This document shows, one piece after another, positions 9,271 to 18,124 of a stretch of DNA of 64,000 bases. Numbering within the stretch: position 1 is the first letter of the stretch; each line of letters begins with the position of its first letter. The stretch is from NCBI RefSeq assembly GCF_007991615.1, contig NZ_BJYR01000001.1:62001-126000 (forward strand), given 5' to 3'. The notes under the pieces were generated by a model. That model made no database searches and was not told the DNA's origin. It worked only from the letters and a program-made list of their open reading frames with translations. Both the position numbers and the translations under genes were made by a program. The DNA comes from Novosphingobium sediminis. GTDB taxonomy: Bacteria; Pseudomonadota; Alphaproteobacteria; Sphingomonadales; Sphingomonadaceae.

Positions 9271-11778
9271 ATGACTTTGCGTGTCCTGCTCCTTGGCGGA
9301 GCGGCGATCCTGCCGCTTGCCGCCGCAACTCCGGCGTTTGCCGCTGAAACCCTTGGCGAAACCGCTCCCGCATCCGACGCTGCCGCGCCCGCTGACCAGA
9401 CCACTTCGGTCGGCACCGGCCAGTCCGACAACGATACCATCGTGGTCACCGCGCGCCGCCGCGCTGAAACCGCGCAGGACGTGCCGCTCGCCATCTCGGT
9501 CGTCGGCGGCGATCACATCGACGCGACTGGTGCGTTCAACGTCGGCCGCCTTCAGCAACTGACGCCAACGCTGCAGTTCACCTCGTCGAACCCGCGCAAC
9601 ACCTCGGTGAACATTCGCGGTCTCGGCGCGCCGCTCGGCCTCACCAACGATGGCATCGAGCAGGGCGTGGGCATCTATGTCGACGACGTCTACATGGCGC
9701 GCGTCGCGAGCAGCACGTTCGACTTCCTCGATGTGAAGCAGATCGAAGTGCTGCGCGGGCCGCAGGGCACGCTCAACGGCAAGAACACCACTGCCGGCGC
9801 GATCAACATCACCAGCCGCCAGCCTTCGTTCGACACGGAAGGCCGCGTCGAACTGAGCGGCGGCAATTACGGCTTCTTCCAGGGCAAGGCGGCGGTCAAC
9901 ACACCCTTGTCCGATACGGTCGCGGTGCGTCTGGCCGGCTCGCTGACCCGGCGCGATGGCACAATCACCAACGTCACCTCGAAGCTCAAGGTCAATTCAC
10001 AGGACAACCTCGGCCTGCGCGGGCAGATCCTGTGGAAGCCCTCGAACGGCGTCGAGTTCACGCTGGCGGCGGACTACAGCCACCAGAACCCCACCTGCTG
10101 CACGCAGGTTTACGTCCGCGTTGGCGCCACGCAGCGTCCGCTGAACCGCCAGTACGATGCGCTTGCCGCCGCGCAGAACTACGCCGTGCCGAGCACCAAT
10201 CCGTTCGACCGGGTGACCGACGTCGATACGCCGCTGCGTGCCAAGAACGATATCGGCGGCGTTTCGCTGCGCGCCAAGATCGATACCGGGATCGGCACGA
10301 TCACCTCGGTCACCGCATGGCGCTACTGGGATTGGGATCCCTCGAACGACCGCGATTTCCTCGGCCTGCCGATCACGTCGAAATCGCAGAACCCGTCGCA
10401 TCAGGACCAGTATTCGCAAGAGCTGCGCCTCTCTGGCGAGACCGGCAAGCTGGGCTACACGCTGGGTGCGTTCGGCTTCTACCAGAAGATCCGCACGCTG
10501 GGCCTGCAGCAGCAGGGTTCGGCCGCAAGCCGGTGGCTGATCGCGCCGAGCAACGCGCTTTCCCGCGATCCCACTGTGCTCGATGGGCTCACGGCGAACA
10601 ACGACATCAACTTCAAGAACACCAGCGCGGCGATTTTCGGCAAGTTCATCTACAAGCTGACCGACAGCTTCTCGATCCAGCCCGGCTTTCGCCTGAACTA
10701 CGACAAGAAGGACGGCAGCTACAATTCGGTCGTGACCGATGGCGCCGGCAATCTGGTGGTGTTCGAATCCGATGCGGCGGGCAAGAGCCTCAACTCCGCG
10801 CGCGAACGGGCGCAGCTGGCCGTGCTGGCCCCGCAGTCGTTCAAGGCTAACTTCAGCGACTGGAATTTCTCGGGCGACGTGACCGCCGCGTGGGATGTCA
10901 CCCGTGATATCCACCTCTACGCAACTTATGCGAAGAGCTTCAAGACGGGCGGCATTAACCTCAACGGCGTGCCGGCTGATGCGGTTACGGGTGTGCCGCT
11001 GCTTGATCTTGCCACGATCAAGCCGGAATCGGTGAACCACTACGAAGTGGGTATCAAGACCCAGTTCCTTGACCGGAAGCTGACGTTCAACCTTTCGGCT
11101 TTCCGCACCGATATCGGCAACTATCAGGCGCAGGTCTCGAACTTCGCGGTCGGCCTGATCCGCGGCTATCTGGCCAATGCGGACAAGGCGCGGTCGCAGG
11201 GCTTCGAATTCGACGCCTCGTTCCGGCCGAGCGAGCGTTTCAACATCTACGGCAACGGCGCGTACACCGATGCCAAGTTCGTGAAGTTCACCAATGCGCC
11301 GTGCCCGCCCGAGCTTTCCGGCGGCAGCGCGCAGCCGCTTGATGCCAACGGTGTGCCGACCGGTCCGACGGCGCCCGCCGGCACACCCGGCATCAGCCCT
11401 TCGCAGTGCGATATTTCGGGCTCGCGCCTACCCGGCGTTTCGAAGTGGGCGTTTTCCTATGGCGCGGAAGGCAACGTGCCGGTCACGCTCTTCGGCAAGG
11501 AAGGCCAGGCCTATGTCGGCTTCGATGGCAGCTACCGGTCGTCGTGGTCGTCGAATGCAAGTCCCTCGGCCTATACCAATGTCGATGGCTATGCGTTGAC
11601 CAACTTCCGGGCGGGCTTCCGCACCGAGAAGGGGATCGACGTCTATGGTTGGGTCCGCAACGCGTTCGACGTGAACTACTTCGATCAGCTTGCGGTCGCG
11701 TCCGGCAGCACCGGTCTGATCGTCGGCAATGTCGGCGATCCGCGCACGTTCGGCGGCACGGTCAAGCTGACCTTCTGA
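9271..11778 (+). CDS. TonB-dependent outer membrane receptor, last gene of the sulfate operon
   Basis: 835 aa. Signal peptide (cleavage likely after ATPAFA), a TonB-box-like DTIVVTARRR near residue 55, then a plug domain with GIYVDDVYMARVASSTFDF and EVLRGPQGTLNGKNTTAGAI, and a long beta-barrel ending in aromatic KLTF as outer-membrane proteins do. Start chosen at ATG 9271, seven bases after AAGGA; an in-frame TTG lies two codons upstream. It follows the YezD-like gene by 82 bases and precedes a strong hairpin. Such receptors import scarce ligands using TonB energy. The context suggests a sulfur-containing substrate (sulfate ester, sulfonate or similar), but nothing in the protein names it. 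Confidence 0.92.
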   Translation: MTLRVLLLGGAAILPLAAATPAFAAETLGETAPASDAAAPADQTTSVGTGQSDNDTIVVTARRRAETAQDVPLAISVVGGDHIDATGAFNVGRLQQLTPTLQFTSSNPRNTSVNIRGLGAPLGLTNDGIEQGVGIYVDDVYMARVASSTFDFLDVKQIEVLRGPQGTLNGKNTTAGAINITSRQPSFDTEGRVELSGGNYGFFQGKAAVNTPLSDTVAVRLAGSLTRRDGTITNVTSKLKVNSQDNLGLRGQILWKPSNGVEFTLAADYSHQNPTCCTQVYVRVGATQRPLNRQYDALAAAQNYAVPSTNPFDRVTDVDTPLRAKNDIGGVSLRAKIDTGIGTITSVTAWRYWDWDPSNDRDFLGLPITSKSQNPSHQDQYSQELRLSGETGKLGYTLGAFGFYQKIRTLGLQQQGSAASRWLIAPSNALSRDPTVLDGLTANNDINFKNTSAAIFGKFIYKLTDSFSIQPGFRLNYDKKDGSYNSVVTDGAGNLVVFESDAAGKSLNSARERAQLAVLAPQSFKANFSDWNFSGDVTAAWDVTRDIHLYATYAKSFKTGGINLNGVPADAVTGVPLLDLATIKPESVNHYEVGIKTQFLDRKLTFNLSAFRTDIGNYQAQVSNFAVGLIRGYLANADKARSQGFEFDASFRPSERFNIYGNGAYTDAKFVKFTNAPCPPELSGGSAQPLDANGVPTGPTAPAGTPGISPSQCDISGSRLPGVSKWAFSYGAEGNVPVTLFGKEGQAYVGFDGSYRSSWSSNASPSAYTNVDGYALTNFRAGFRTEKGIDVYGWVRNAFDVNYFDQLAVASGSTGLIVGNVGDPRTFGGTVKLTF

Positions 11779-11787
11779 GGCCGGCAG

Positions 11788-11820
11788 GTGGGGGAGGGCG
11801 CCCGCAGCGCCTTCCCCCAC
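11788..11820 (+). terminator. Strong hairpin after the sulfate operon
   Basis: GTGGGGGAGGGCGC pairs over 14 positions (one G:T) with GCGCCTTCCCCCAC around a CCGCA loop, nine bases after the receptor stop. No T-tract follows. It lies between convergent transcripts. Confidence 0.6.
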
Positions 11821-11850
11821 GCTTCAGGTGTTGGCCGCTCCGGGCAACCC

Positions 11851-12687
11851 TTACCGGTTCCCGTCGATGAAATCGCCCAGCACGCCGAGCGCCGAACCTT
11901 CGCCGCGGTTCTGCCCGCCGCCCGGCATGGCTGCTGCCAGCATCCGCCCGGCAAGGCGCGCAAAAGGGAGGGACTGGATCCACACCTTGCCCGGTCCGGT
12001 CAGCCGCGCAAAGAACAGGCCTTCACCGCCGAACAGCACGCTTTTCACACCGCCCGCGCCGATCAGGTCGAATGTCACGCCCGGGGTATAGGCGGCAAGG
12101 CAGCCGGTATCGACATGCAGTTCCTCGCCCGGCGCCAACGTGCGTTCGGTGAGAGTGCCGCCCATCTGCACGAAGACCCAGCCATCACCGTCTAGCTTCT
12201 GCATGATGAAGCCTTCGCCGCCGAACAGACCGGTCATGATGCGGCGCTGGAATGCGATGCCGATGGAAACCCCGCGCGCGGCGCAGAGAAAGCTGTCCTT
12301 CTGGCAGATCAGCGTGCCGCCAAGGTCCGAAAGCTTGAGCGGCAGGATCGCGCCAGGGGTCGGGGATGCGAACGCGACGCGCGCCTTGCCCTGGCCGGTA
12401 TGCGTGAACACGGTGGTGAACAGGCTTTCCCCGGTCAGCAGGCGTTTGCCCGCGCCCAGCAGCTTGCCCATGAAGCCGCCGCCCTGATCGGCGCTGCCAT
12501 CCCCGAACACGGTGGTCATTTCGATCGAGCCGTCCTTCCACACGAAGGCCCCGGCTTCGGCGACTGCGCTTTCTCCGGGATCGAGTTCGATTTCGACGAA
12601 CTGAAGTTCCTGCCCCTTGATCTCGAAGTCGATATCGTCGGCTACACCGGCGCTACGCATGTGACGCCAGGGGTTGTTCGATGCCAT
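11851..12687 (-). CDS. AIM24/TIGR00266-family protein
   Basis: 278 aa. The sequence has the beta-rich repeating pattern of the AIM24/DUF124 family: FVEIELDPGESAVAEAGAFV near the start, then MTTVFGDG, a glycine-rich GGGFMGKLLGAGKRLLTGESLF and LDGDGWVFVQMGGTLTERTL. The fold is a pseudo-symmetric beta-prism; the bacterial function is unknown. No signal peptide. The ATG is preceded by AAGGGA. It lies 73 bases downstream of the GGDEF-EAL gene on the same strand and might be read from the same transcript. Confidence 0.8.
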   Translation of the reverse strand: MASNNPWRHMRSAGVADDIDFEIKGQELQFVEIELDPGESAVAEAGAFVWKDGSIEMTTVFGDGSADQGGGFMGKLLGAGKRLLTGESLFTTVFTHTGQGKARVAFASPTPGAILPLKLSDLGGTLICQKDSFLCAARGVSIGIAFQRRIMTGLFGGEGFIMQKLDGDGWVFVQMGGTLTERTLAPGEELHVDTGCLAAYTPGVTFDLIGAGGVKSVLFGGEGLFFARLTGPGKVWIQSLPFARLAGRMLAAAMPGGGQNRGEGSALGVLGDFIDGNR

Positions 12688-12760
12688 CGCGGTGGTTCCC
12701 TTATCCGGATGCTGCGTGAGGACCCCATACTAGCCGATCAACGCGAAGACACAGCAGGCT

Positions 12761-14794
12761 TTATTTGCGGGGAGGAGCTGCTTCGGGCCACACCAGTGCA
12801 AAGGCGCTCGCTTCATCGAGCGGCCGGCCAAGGTGATAGCCTTGGCCAAATTCGCAGCCCATCTCGCGCAGCGATGCGCCCTGCTCGACTGTTTCGATCC
12901 CTTCCGCCACCACCGAGAGGTTGAGGTTGCTGGCCAGATCGAGGATCGCGCGGATGATCTTGCGGCTCTTGGGATCGTCCATCGAGGCGATGAACGAGCG
13001 GTCGATCTTGAGCGTGTCGAACGGCAAGTTTTGCAGATAGCTCAGCGAGGAATAGCCGGTCCCGAAATCATCGAGACTGGTCTTCACGCCCCAACAGCGC
13101 ACTTGCTCCAGCACCTGCCGCGTCTGGTCAGGATCGATGATCGCGACGCCTTCGGTCACTTCAAGCCGAACCAGCTCGGGCGGCACGCCGGTTTCCAGCA
13201 GCACGCGCTGGACGTGCGAGGAGAAGGTCGGCTGCAGGAACTGCTGCGGAGCGATGTTGATGCTGATGTAGGGGAGTTCGCTCGCCTTCAGGCCATGCGC
13301 GGTCAGATCCGCGTGGAGCCGCGCCATCGCGTTGCATGCCTGCCGCAGAACCCAATCGCCAATGAACACGATCAGACCGCCCGCTTCGGCTGCCGGCATG
13401 AACCGTCCGGGCTCGAGCAGGCCGCGATCCGGATGGTTCCAGCGGATCAGCGCCTCGAAGCCGCGCAATCCTCCGGCAGACTGACTTTTGCCGAGCGCAA
13501 AGATCGGCTGGTAGAACAATGTGAACTGCTTCTCGCGGATCGCATCGCGCAGTTCGTTTTCCAGCGCCATGCGATTGCGGCGTTCATTGCCAAGACTTTC
13601 CGAGAAGGCCACTACCCCGCCCTGACCGCTGGACTTTGCCTCATACATCGCAAGGTCTGCGTCCTGCCTCAGCTGCTCGATCGAGAAGTAGCTTGGCGAG
13701 CTGTGCGCTATGCCGATGGACAGCCCGACATTGACGCATTCGTCTGCGACATGGATGGGCGATTTCAATGCATCGATCAGCGTGCCGGCGAGGTCCATGG
13801 CGATCGCCGGATCCGGCAGGGCATCCAGCACGACCACGAATTCGTCACCGCCGACGCGGGCGAGGGTTGCCCGCCAGCCGGGATTGTCGCTCCGCCGCCG
13901 CCCGCCCATCCGCGCGGAAATCACATTGTCGAAGCGCCGCGCCGTCTCGATCAGCACGATATCGCCGGCGTGGTGGCCATATTTGTCGTTGATTGCCTTG
14001 AACCCGTCGAGATCGATGACCAGCACGGCGAGCCCTTCGCGGTTTTCCGGCAGCCGGTCGAACGCCGCACGCGAGCGTTCATCGAGCAGCGTGCGATTGG
14101 GCAGACCGGTCATTGCATCGTGCAGCGCATCATGCAGCAGCGCCGCGCGCGCATGTTCGCGCTCGATCACGCGCGCCAGCTGCGTCGCCGCTTGCGTCAC
14201 CGTCAGCAGGATCGCGTCCTTGTCGATCATGGCGGTGCGCGAGAAGAATTCGAGTACGCAGACGATCTCGTCACCAATCAACACCGGAAAGGCGCAGGCC
14301 GCGTGGAAGCCGCATGCGGCCGCCTCGGCGCGGCGGCAGAAACTGGTCGCCAGCTCGCTTTCGTCTACCCAGTGCGGATGCCCATCGCGCAGGACGCGGC
14401 CCGGCAAGCCTTCGCCACTGGCAAACGTGCTCCCCCGGGTGGCCTCCACCAGCGGAAACAGTCGGGCCGGTTCGGCGCTGCACCACGCATCGCAGGAGGC
14501 TGCCTTTCCGCCGGGTTCGACCCGGTAGGCCGAACCGAAGGCCCAGTTCATGTGCTCGCAGATTTCCTTGAGCACCTCGCCGATAGCGTCGCCGAAATTG
14601 TTTGAGCGGTTGGCGCAATCGGTGATGCGTTGCAGCAGCGCGAGCCGCACCTGACTTTCGTAGAGTTCGCGCAGGCCTCGTTCGGCGATTGCTTCGGCCT
14701 GCCGCCGTCCTTCGCGCTCGCGCTGCACAAGCCGTTCGAGCCGCTCGACGACTGTCGCGTCATCGGGGGGGAGGGGGATCGCCTCCTGCTTCAT
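12761..14794 (-). CDS. GAF-GGDEF-EAL cyclic-di-GMP signalling protein
   Basis: 677 aa, cytoplasmic. A charged helical segment (residues 15-60) leads into a GAF-like domain (about 55-215), a GGDEF domain with intact RVGGDEFVV (about 220-400) and an EAL domain (about 410-665). The inhibitory I-site RxxD is absent before GGDEF (RATL instead). The EAL residues look complete: FEALIRW, INIAPQQF, EVTEG, DDFGTGYSSLSYL, KIDRSFI, AEGIET and QGYHLGRP, so phosphodiesterase activity is likely; cyclase activity is possible. The ATG at 14794 overlaps the stop of the H-NOX gene, so a heme sensor is its probable partner. The frame continues upstream to 14920 only within H-NOX. Confidence 0.93.
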   Translation of the reverse strand: MKQEAIPLPPDDATVVERLERLVQREREGRRQAEAIAERGLRELYESQVRLALLQRITDCANRSNNFGDAIGEVLKEICEHMNWAFGSAYRVEPGGKAASCDAWCSAEPARLFPLVEATRGSTFASGEGLPGRVLRDGHPHWVDESELATSFCRRAEAAACGFHAACAFPVLIGDEIVCVLEFFSRTAMIDKDAILLTVTQAATQLARVIEREHARAALLHDALHDAMTGLPNRTLLDERSRAAFDRLPENREGLAVLVIDLDGFKAINDKYGHHAGDIVLIETARRFDNVISARMGGRRRSDNPGWRATLARVGGDEFVVVLDALPDPAIAMDLAGTLIDALKSPIHVADECVNVGLSIGIAHSSPSYFSIEQLRQDADLAMYEAKSSGQGGVVAFSESLGNERRNRMALENELRDAIREKQFTLFYQPIFALGKSQSAGGLRGFEALIRWNHPDRGLLEPGRFMPAAEAGGLIVFIGDWVLRQACNAMARLHADLTAHGLKASELPYISINIAPQQFLQPTFSSHVQRVLLETGVPPELVRLEVTEGVAIIDPDQTRQVLEQVRCWGVKTSLDDFGTGYSSLSYLQNLPFDTLKIDRSFIASMDDPKSRKIIRAILDLASNLNLSVVAEGIETVEQGASLREMGCEFGQGYHLGRPLDEASAFALVWPEAAPPRK

Positions 14795-15330
14795 GGGGTC
14801 CAGTCCAGCGCGATCCGGCACACGGGATGGCCGTGCTGCATGCAGGAAAGGTGCTCTATGGCGACCCGGTTGCCATAGTGGTCCGCCGCGCCCTCGATGA
14901 AGCCGTGGGCCAGCTGGCACATCCGCCGCGGCGACTTGTAGGCTAGCCCGGTCCGCCCGTCCTCCAGATCGTGAAAATGGAAATGCGGGCAGGCCGCCCC
15001 GGTATAGAGCTTGCGCACTTCAGGGTGGATTACGTCATTGATGCTTGCCACGAACGATTGCGCGCTCACGTGCGGGGTGAAGAACTTCTCATAGCGTTCG
15101 AACAGCAGCGGGATCGCACTGCGCCCGAACCAGCGCAAAACCTCGCCCGCGCTCACCCCCAGAACAATGGAGGCGGCATCGATCAGCCGTATCACCTCGC
15201 TGTCAGGATAGCTGCCGAGCGAGGTGTAGGCTCCTTCGAGGCCGGCCATTTCGAGCAGGCCGTCCCAGGCGAGCAAGCCATGCTCGCGCGCCACGGCATC
15301 CTCGAGCAGGTTGAACACGACGCCCTTCAT
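14791..15330 (-). CDS. H-NOX heme nitric-oxide-binding sensor protein
   Basis: 179 aa, a stand-alone H-NOX (HNOB) domain. From the ATG at 15330 (MKGVVFNLLEDAV) the key positions fall exactly on canonical numbering: His102 in NDVIHPEVRKLY as proximal heme ligand, Pro115 at the heme face, and Y131-x-S133-x-R135 (YKSPR) binding the heme propionates. Residue 140 is Leu rather than the Tyr that stabilises O2 in oxygen-binding members, so NO-selective sensing is predicted. The frame is open to 15417, but the extra residues do not resemble the family. It overlaps the GGDEF-EAL gene by ATGA, the known arrangement in which H-NOX controls a c-di-GMP enzyme. Confidence 0.95.
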   Translation of the reverse strand: MKGVVFNLLEDAVAREHGLLAWDGLLEMAGLEGAYTSLGSYPDSEVIRLIDAASIVLGVSAGEVLRWFGRSAIPLLFERYEKFFTPHVSAQSFVASINDVIHPEVRKLYTGAACPHFHFHDLEDGRTGLAYKSPRRMCQLAHGFIEGAADHYGNRVAIEHLSCMQHGHPVCRIALDWTP

Positions 15331-15477
15331 CGTCTCACGCACTTTCCGCAGGTCTTCTGTCGAGGGGCAATGCCACCACGCTCCTGCCAGCCGCGTGAAA
15401 CGGGCTATCGGGCGCATTGCCTAGTTGCAGAACATCAGGCTGCTAACCATGTCCTGACACATGGGAGTGCAGTCCTT

Positions 15478-15516
15478 ATTGATCGACCCAGTCAATCAAT
15501 ATGCTCAGGATTGATC
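15478..15516. promoter_or_regulatory. Three alternating ATTGAT/ATCAAT hexamers before ahpC
   Basis: ATTGAT at 15478-15483, ATCAAT at 15495-15500 and ATTGAT at 15510-15515 alternate in orientation with spacers of 11 and 9 bases. They lie in the 286-base gap shared by divergent H-NOX and ahpC, about 100 bases before ahpC. This could be an operator for a peroxide- or NO-responsive regulator; no known consensus fits well. Confidence 0.3.
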
Positions 15517-15616
15517 ATTAGCGCGGCGTGATCGTTCGCGCTAAAGGCTCCCTAGCCAATCCGGCTACCCCATTCACACGGACCATCCCGGTCCGCGATC
15601 ACAAGGAAGCAAGTGC

Positions 15617-16180
15617 ATGTCCCTGCTGAGCACCCCGATCAAGCCCTTCGCCAACACGGCCTACAAGGAAGGCAAGTTCGTCGACATCACCGAGGCCGAT
15701 ATCGCCGGCAAGTGGGCGGTGTTCTTCTTCTACCCGGCCGACTTCACCTTCGTCTGCCCGACCGAGCTCGAAGACCTTCAGGACAACTATGCCGAGCTGC
15801 AGGGCATGGGCGTCGAAGTGTTCGGCGTTTCGACCGACACGCACTTCAGCCACAAGGCCTGGGCGGACAGCTCGCCGGCCATCGGCAAGATCACCTACTA
15901 CCTCGTCGGTGACCAGAACCACACGCTGACCAACGCGTTCGACAACCTGCGCCCCGGCGTCGGCCTTGCTGATCGCGGCACCTTCGTCGTCGATCCGGAC
16001 GGTATCATCCAGCTGATCGAGATCACGCCTGAGGGCGTGGGCCGCAACGCCGCCGAACTCGTCCGCAAGATCAAGGCCGCCAAGTACTGGCGCGAGCACC
16101 CCGGCCAGGTGTGCCCGGCCAAGTGGGAAGAAGGCAGCGAGACCCTCGCTCCCTCGATCGACCTCGTCGGCAAGATCTGA
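15617..16180 (+). CDS. ahpC: Alkyl hydroperoxide reductase subunit C (typical 2-Cys peroxiredoxin)
   Basis: 187 aa, the usual AhpC length. The peroxidatic cysteine is in FYPADFTFVCPTELEDLQ and the resolving cysteine in HPGQVCPAKWEEG near the C-terminus; both are present. The GVSTDTHFSHKAW segment is the conserved active-site neighbourhood. AhpC reduces hydrogen peroxide, organic peroxides and peroxynitrite in the cytoplasm and is recycled by AhpF, encoded next. An AAGGAAG ribosome site precedes the ATG. Paired hairpins after the gene may set the ratio of ahpC to ahpF. Confidence 0.97.
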   Translation: MSLLSTPIKPFANTAYKEGKFVDITEADIAGKWAVFFFYPADFTFVCPTELEDLQDNYAELQGMGVEVFGVSTDTHFSHKAWADSSPAIGKITYYLVGDQNHTLTNAFDNLRPGVGLADRGTFVVDPDGIIQLIEITPEGVGRNAAELVRKIKAAKYWREHPGQVCPAKWEEGSETLAPSIDLVGKI

Positions 16181-16187
16181 TGACCCT

Positions 16188-16228
16188 TTGCGAGAGCGCC
16201 GGCACTCCCCCCGCACGGCCTCTCGCAA
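16188..16228 (+). terminator. First of two hairpins between ahpC and ahpF
   Basis: TTGCGAGAG (16188-16196) pairs perfectly with CTCTCGCAA (16220-16228) over nine bases around a 23-base loop, eight bases after the ahpC stop. It is followed at once by a second, stronger hairpin. Attenuation or RNA stabilisation is more likely than full termination. Confidence 0.45.
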
Positions 16229-16231
16229 CCC

Positions 16232-16273
16232 GCCGGGCGGCGGCCTTTCCCTCCCCCTCCGCCGCCGCCCGGC
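16232..16273 (+). terminator. Second, GC-rich hairpin between ahpC and ahpF
   Basis: GCCGGGCGGCGG (16232-16243) pairs perfectly with CCGCCGCCCGGC (16262-16273) over twelve bases around a pyrimidine-rich loop. No T-tract follows directly. Together with the preceding hairpin it could reduce read-through into ahpF. Confidence 0.5.
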
Positions 16274-16365
16274 CCCTCATTCTTCACAAGTGCCTGCCTG
16301 CCGCGCGGTGATCCCTCCCGCGCGAGCGGATCTGCCTGTCTGCTGACCTTCAAGGAACCCCAGCC

Positions 16366-17922
16366 ATGTCGCTGCTCGATGCCGCCACGACCGCCCAGCT
16401 CAAGACCTATCTCGGCAATCTGCGCCGTCCGATCGAGCTCGTCGCTTCGCTCGGTGAAGGCCAGAAGAGCGCCGACACGAAGAGCCTTGTCGAGGAAATC
16501 GCCGCCCTGTCCGACAAGGTGACGGCCCGCTTCGACGGCACCGATGCCCGCAAGCCCAGCTTCGCCATCGGCGCGGCGGGTGAGGCCGCACGGGTGACGT
16601 TCGCGGGCCTCCCGCTCGGCCACGAGTTCACTTCGCTGATCCTCGCGCTGCTGCATGTCGGCGGCCACCCGCCCAAGGAAGAGGCCGAACTGCTCGATAC
16701 GGTGCGCGGCCTCGAAGGCCCGCTGCACTTCGAGACATTCTTCTCGCTCACCTGCCAGAACTGCCCCGACGTGGTGCAGTCGCTCAATATCATGGCGGCG
16801 CTGAACCCTGAGATCACCCATGTCGCCATCGACGGCGCGCTGTTCCAGGACGAAGTGGAGCGCCGGAAGATCATGGCGGTGCCGCAGGTGTTCCTGAACG
16901 GCGAACCCTTCGGCCAGGGCCGCATGGACCTCGCCCAGATTGTTGCCAAGATCGATACCGGCGCGGTCGCCCGCGCGGCGGAGAAGATCGCCGCTAAGGA
17001 GCCGTTCGATGTTCTCGTCGTCGGCGGCGGCCCGGCAGGCGCGGCAGCGGCTATCTACGCCGCGCGCAAAGGCATCCGCACCGGTGTCGTCACCGAGCGC
17101 TTCGGCGGTCAGGTGCTCGATACGATGGGCATCGAGAACTTCATCTCGGTCCAGCACACCGAGGGTCCGCGTCTTGTCGCCCAACTGGAACAGCACGTGA
17201 AGGACTACGATGTCGACGTGATGAACCTGCAGAAGGCGGTTTCGCTGAAGCCTGCGAATGGTGACGGCCTCGCCACCATCGAGCTGGAAAGCGGCGCCTC
17301 GCTCCGCGCGAAGACTGTCATTCTCTCCACCGGCGCGCGTTGGCGGCAGATCGGCGTGCCGGGCGAAGACGAGTACCGCAACAAGGGTGTCGCCTACTGC
17401 CCGCACTGCGACGGCCCGCTCTACAAGGGCAAGCGCACGGCTGTGATCGGCGGCGGCAACTCGGGTGTCGAGGCGGCGATCGACCTTGCCGGTATCGTCG
17501 CGCATGTCACGCTGATCGAATTTGACAGCGAACTGCGCGCGGATGCGGTGCTCCAGACCAAGCTGCGCAGCCTGCCCAACGTCACTGTCATTACCTCGGC
17601 GCTCACGACCGAAGTGACCGGCGATGGCGAGAAGGTGACCGGCCTCGTCTACCGCGACCGCAAGACCGATGAAGTCCACACCCTCGCGCTCGAAGGCATC
17701 TTCGTGCAGATCGGCCTCGTTCCCAACACCGAATGGCTCGGCGGCGCGCTGGCGATGACCAATCGCGGCGAGATCGAGATCGACAGCCACCTCGCAACGA
17801 GCGTTCCGGGTGTGTTTGCCGCAGGCGACGTCACCACGGTGCCCTACAAGCAGATCGTCATCGCGATGGGCGAAGGCTCCAAGGCGGCGCTCTCGGCGTT
17901 CGACTACCTGATCCGGCACTAA
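16366..17922 (+). CDS. ahpF: Alkyl hydroperoxide reductase subunit F
   Basis: 518 aa FAD/NAD(P)H-dependent disulfide reductase that regenerates AhpC. The N-terminal fused thioredoxin-like domain (about 1-200) holds the CxxC in [11 protein letters not shown]. The flavoprotein part begins with [21 protein letters not shown], contains the redox pair in [13 protein letters not shown], the NAD-binding [18 protein letters not shown] and the FAD motif [19 protein letters not shown]. All redox centres are intact. An AAGGAAC site precedes the ATG. It lies 185 bases after ahpC, separated by two hairpins. Confidence 0.97.
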   Translation: MSLLDAATTAQLKTYLGNLRRPIELVASLGEGQKSADTKSLVEEIAALSDKVTARFDGTDARKPSFAIGAAGEAARVTFAGLPLGHEFTSLILALLHVGGHPPKEEAELLDTVRGLEGPLHFETFFSLTCQNCPDVVQSLNIMAALNPEITHVAIDGALFQDEVERRKIMAVPQVFLNGEPFGQGRMDLAQIVAKIDTGAVARAAEKIAAKEPFDVLVVGGGPAGAAAAIYAARKGIRTGVVTERFGGQVLDTMGIENFISVQHTEGPRLVAQLEQHVKDYDVDVMNLQKAVSLKPANGDGLATIELESGASLRAKTVILSTGARWRQIGVPGEDEYRNKGVAYCPHCDGPLYKGKRTAVIGGGNSGVEAAIDLAGIVAHVTLIEFDSELRADAVLQTKLRSLPNVTVITSALTTEVTGDGEKVTGLVYRDRKTDEVHTLALEGIFVQIGLVPNTEWLGGALAMTNRGEIEIDSHLATSVPGVFAAGDVTTVPYKQIVIAMGEGSKAALSAFDYLIRH

Positions 17923-17941
17923 GTTGCCGGAAAGCCCCTCC

Positions 17942-17965
17942 CGATCACCCTGAGGCGGGTGATCG
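17942..17965 (+). terminator. Hairpin downstream of ahpF
   Basis: CGATCACCC pairs perfectly with GGGTGATCG across a six-base loop; outside it GCCCCT and AGGGGC can extend the structure. It lies 20 bases after the ahpF stop, without a T-tract. Confidence 0.55.
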
Positions 17966-18124
17966 CAAGGGCAGGGTAGGGGCAGTTGCACGCGCGGCTG
18001 CTCCGCCGCTCTGCCGCCAATCGCCGGTGTTTCACGCTGCACTGCGACAAAAGTTTGCGTCCAGATCACTCGCAACGTAAGGAAATGCCCGCAGACAGCC
18101 CCAGCGAGACAGAAAGGCCCGCCT

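Noticed and set aside
16181..17920. Very long minus-strand open frame opposite ahpF and its neighbours
   Set aside because: GC-rich codon bias leaves antisense frames open; the product is arginine-rich without motifs, while the plus strand encodes AhpF.
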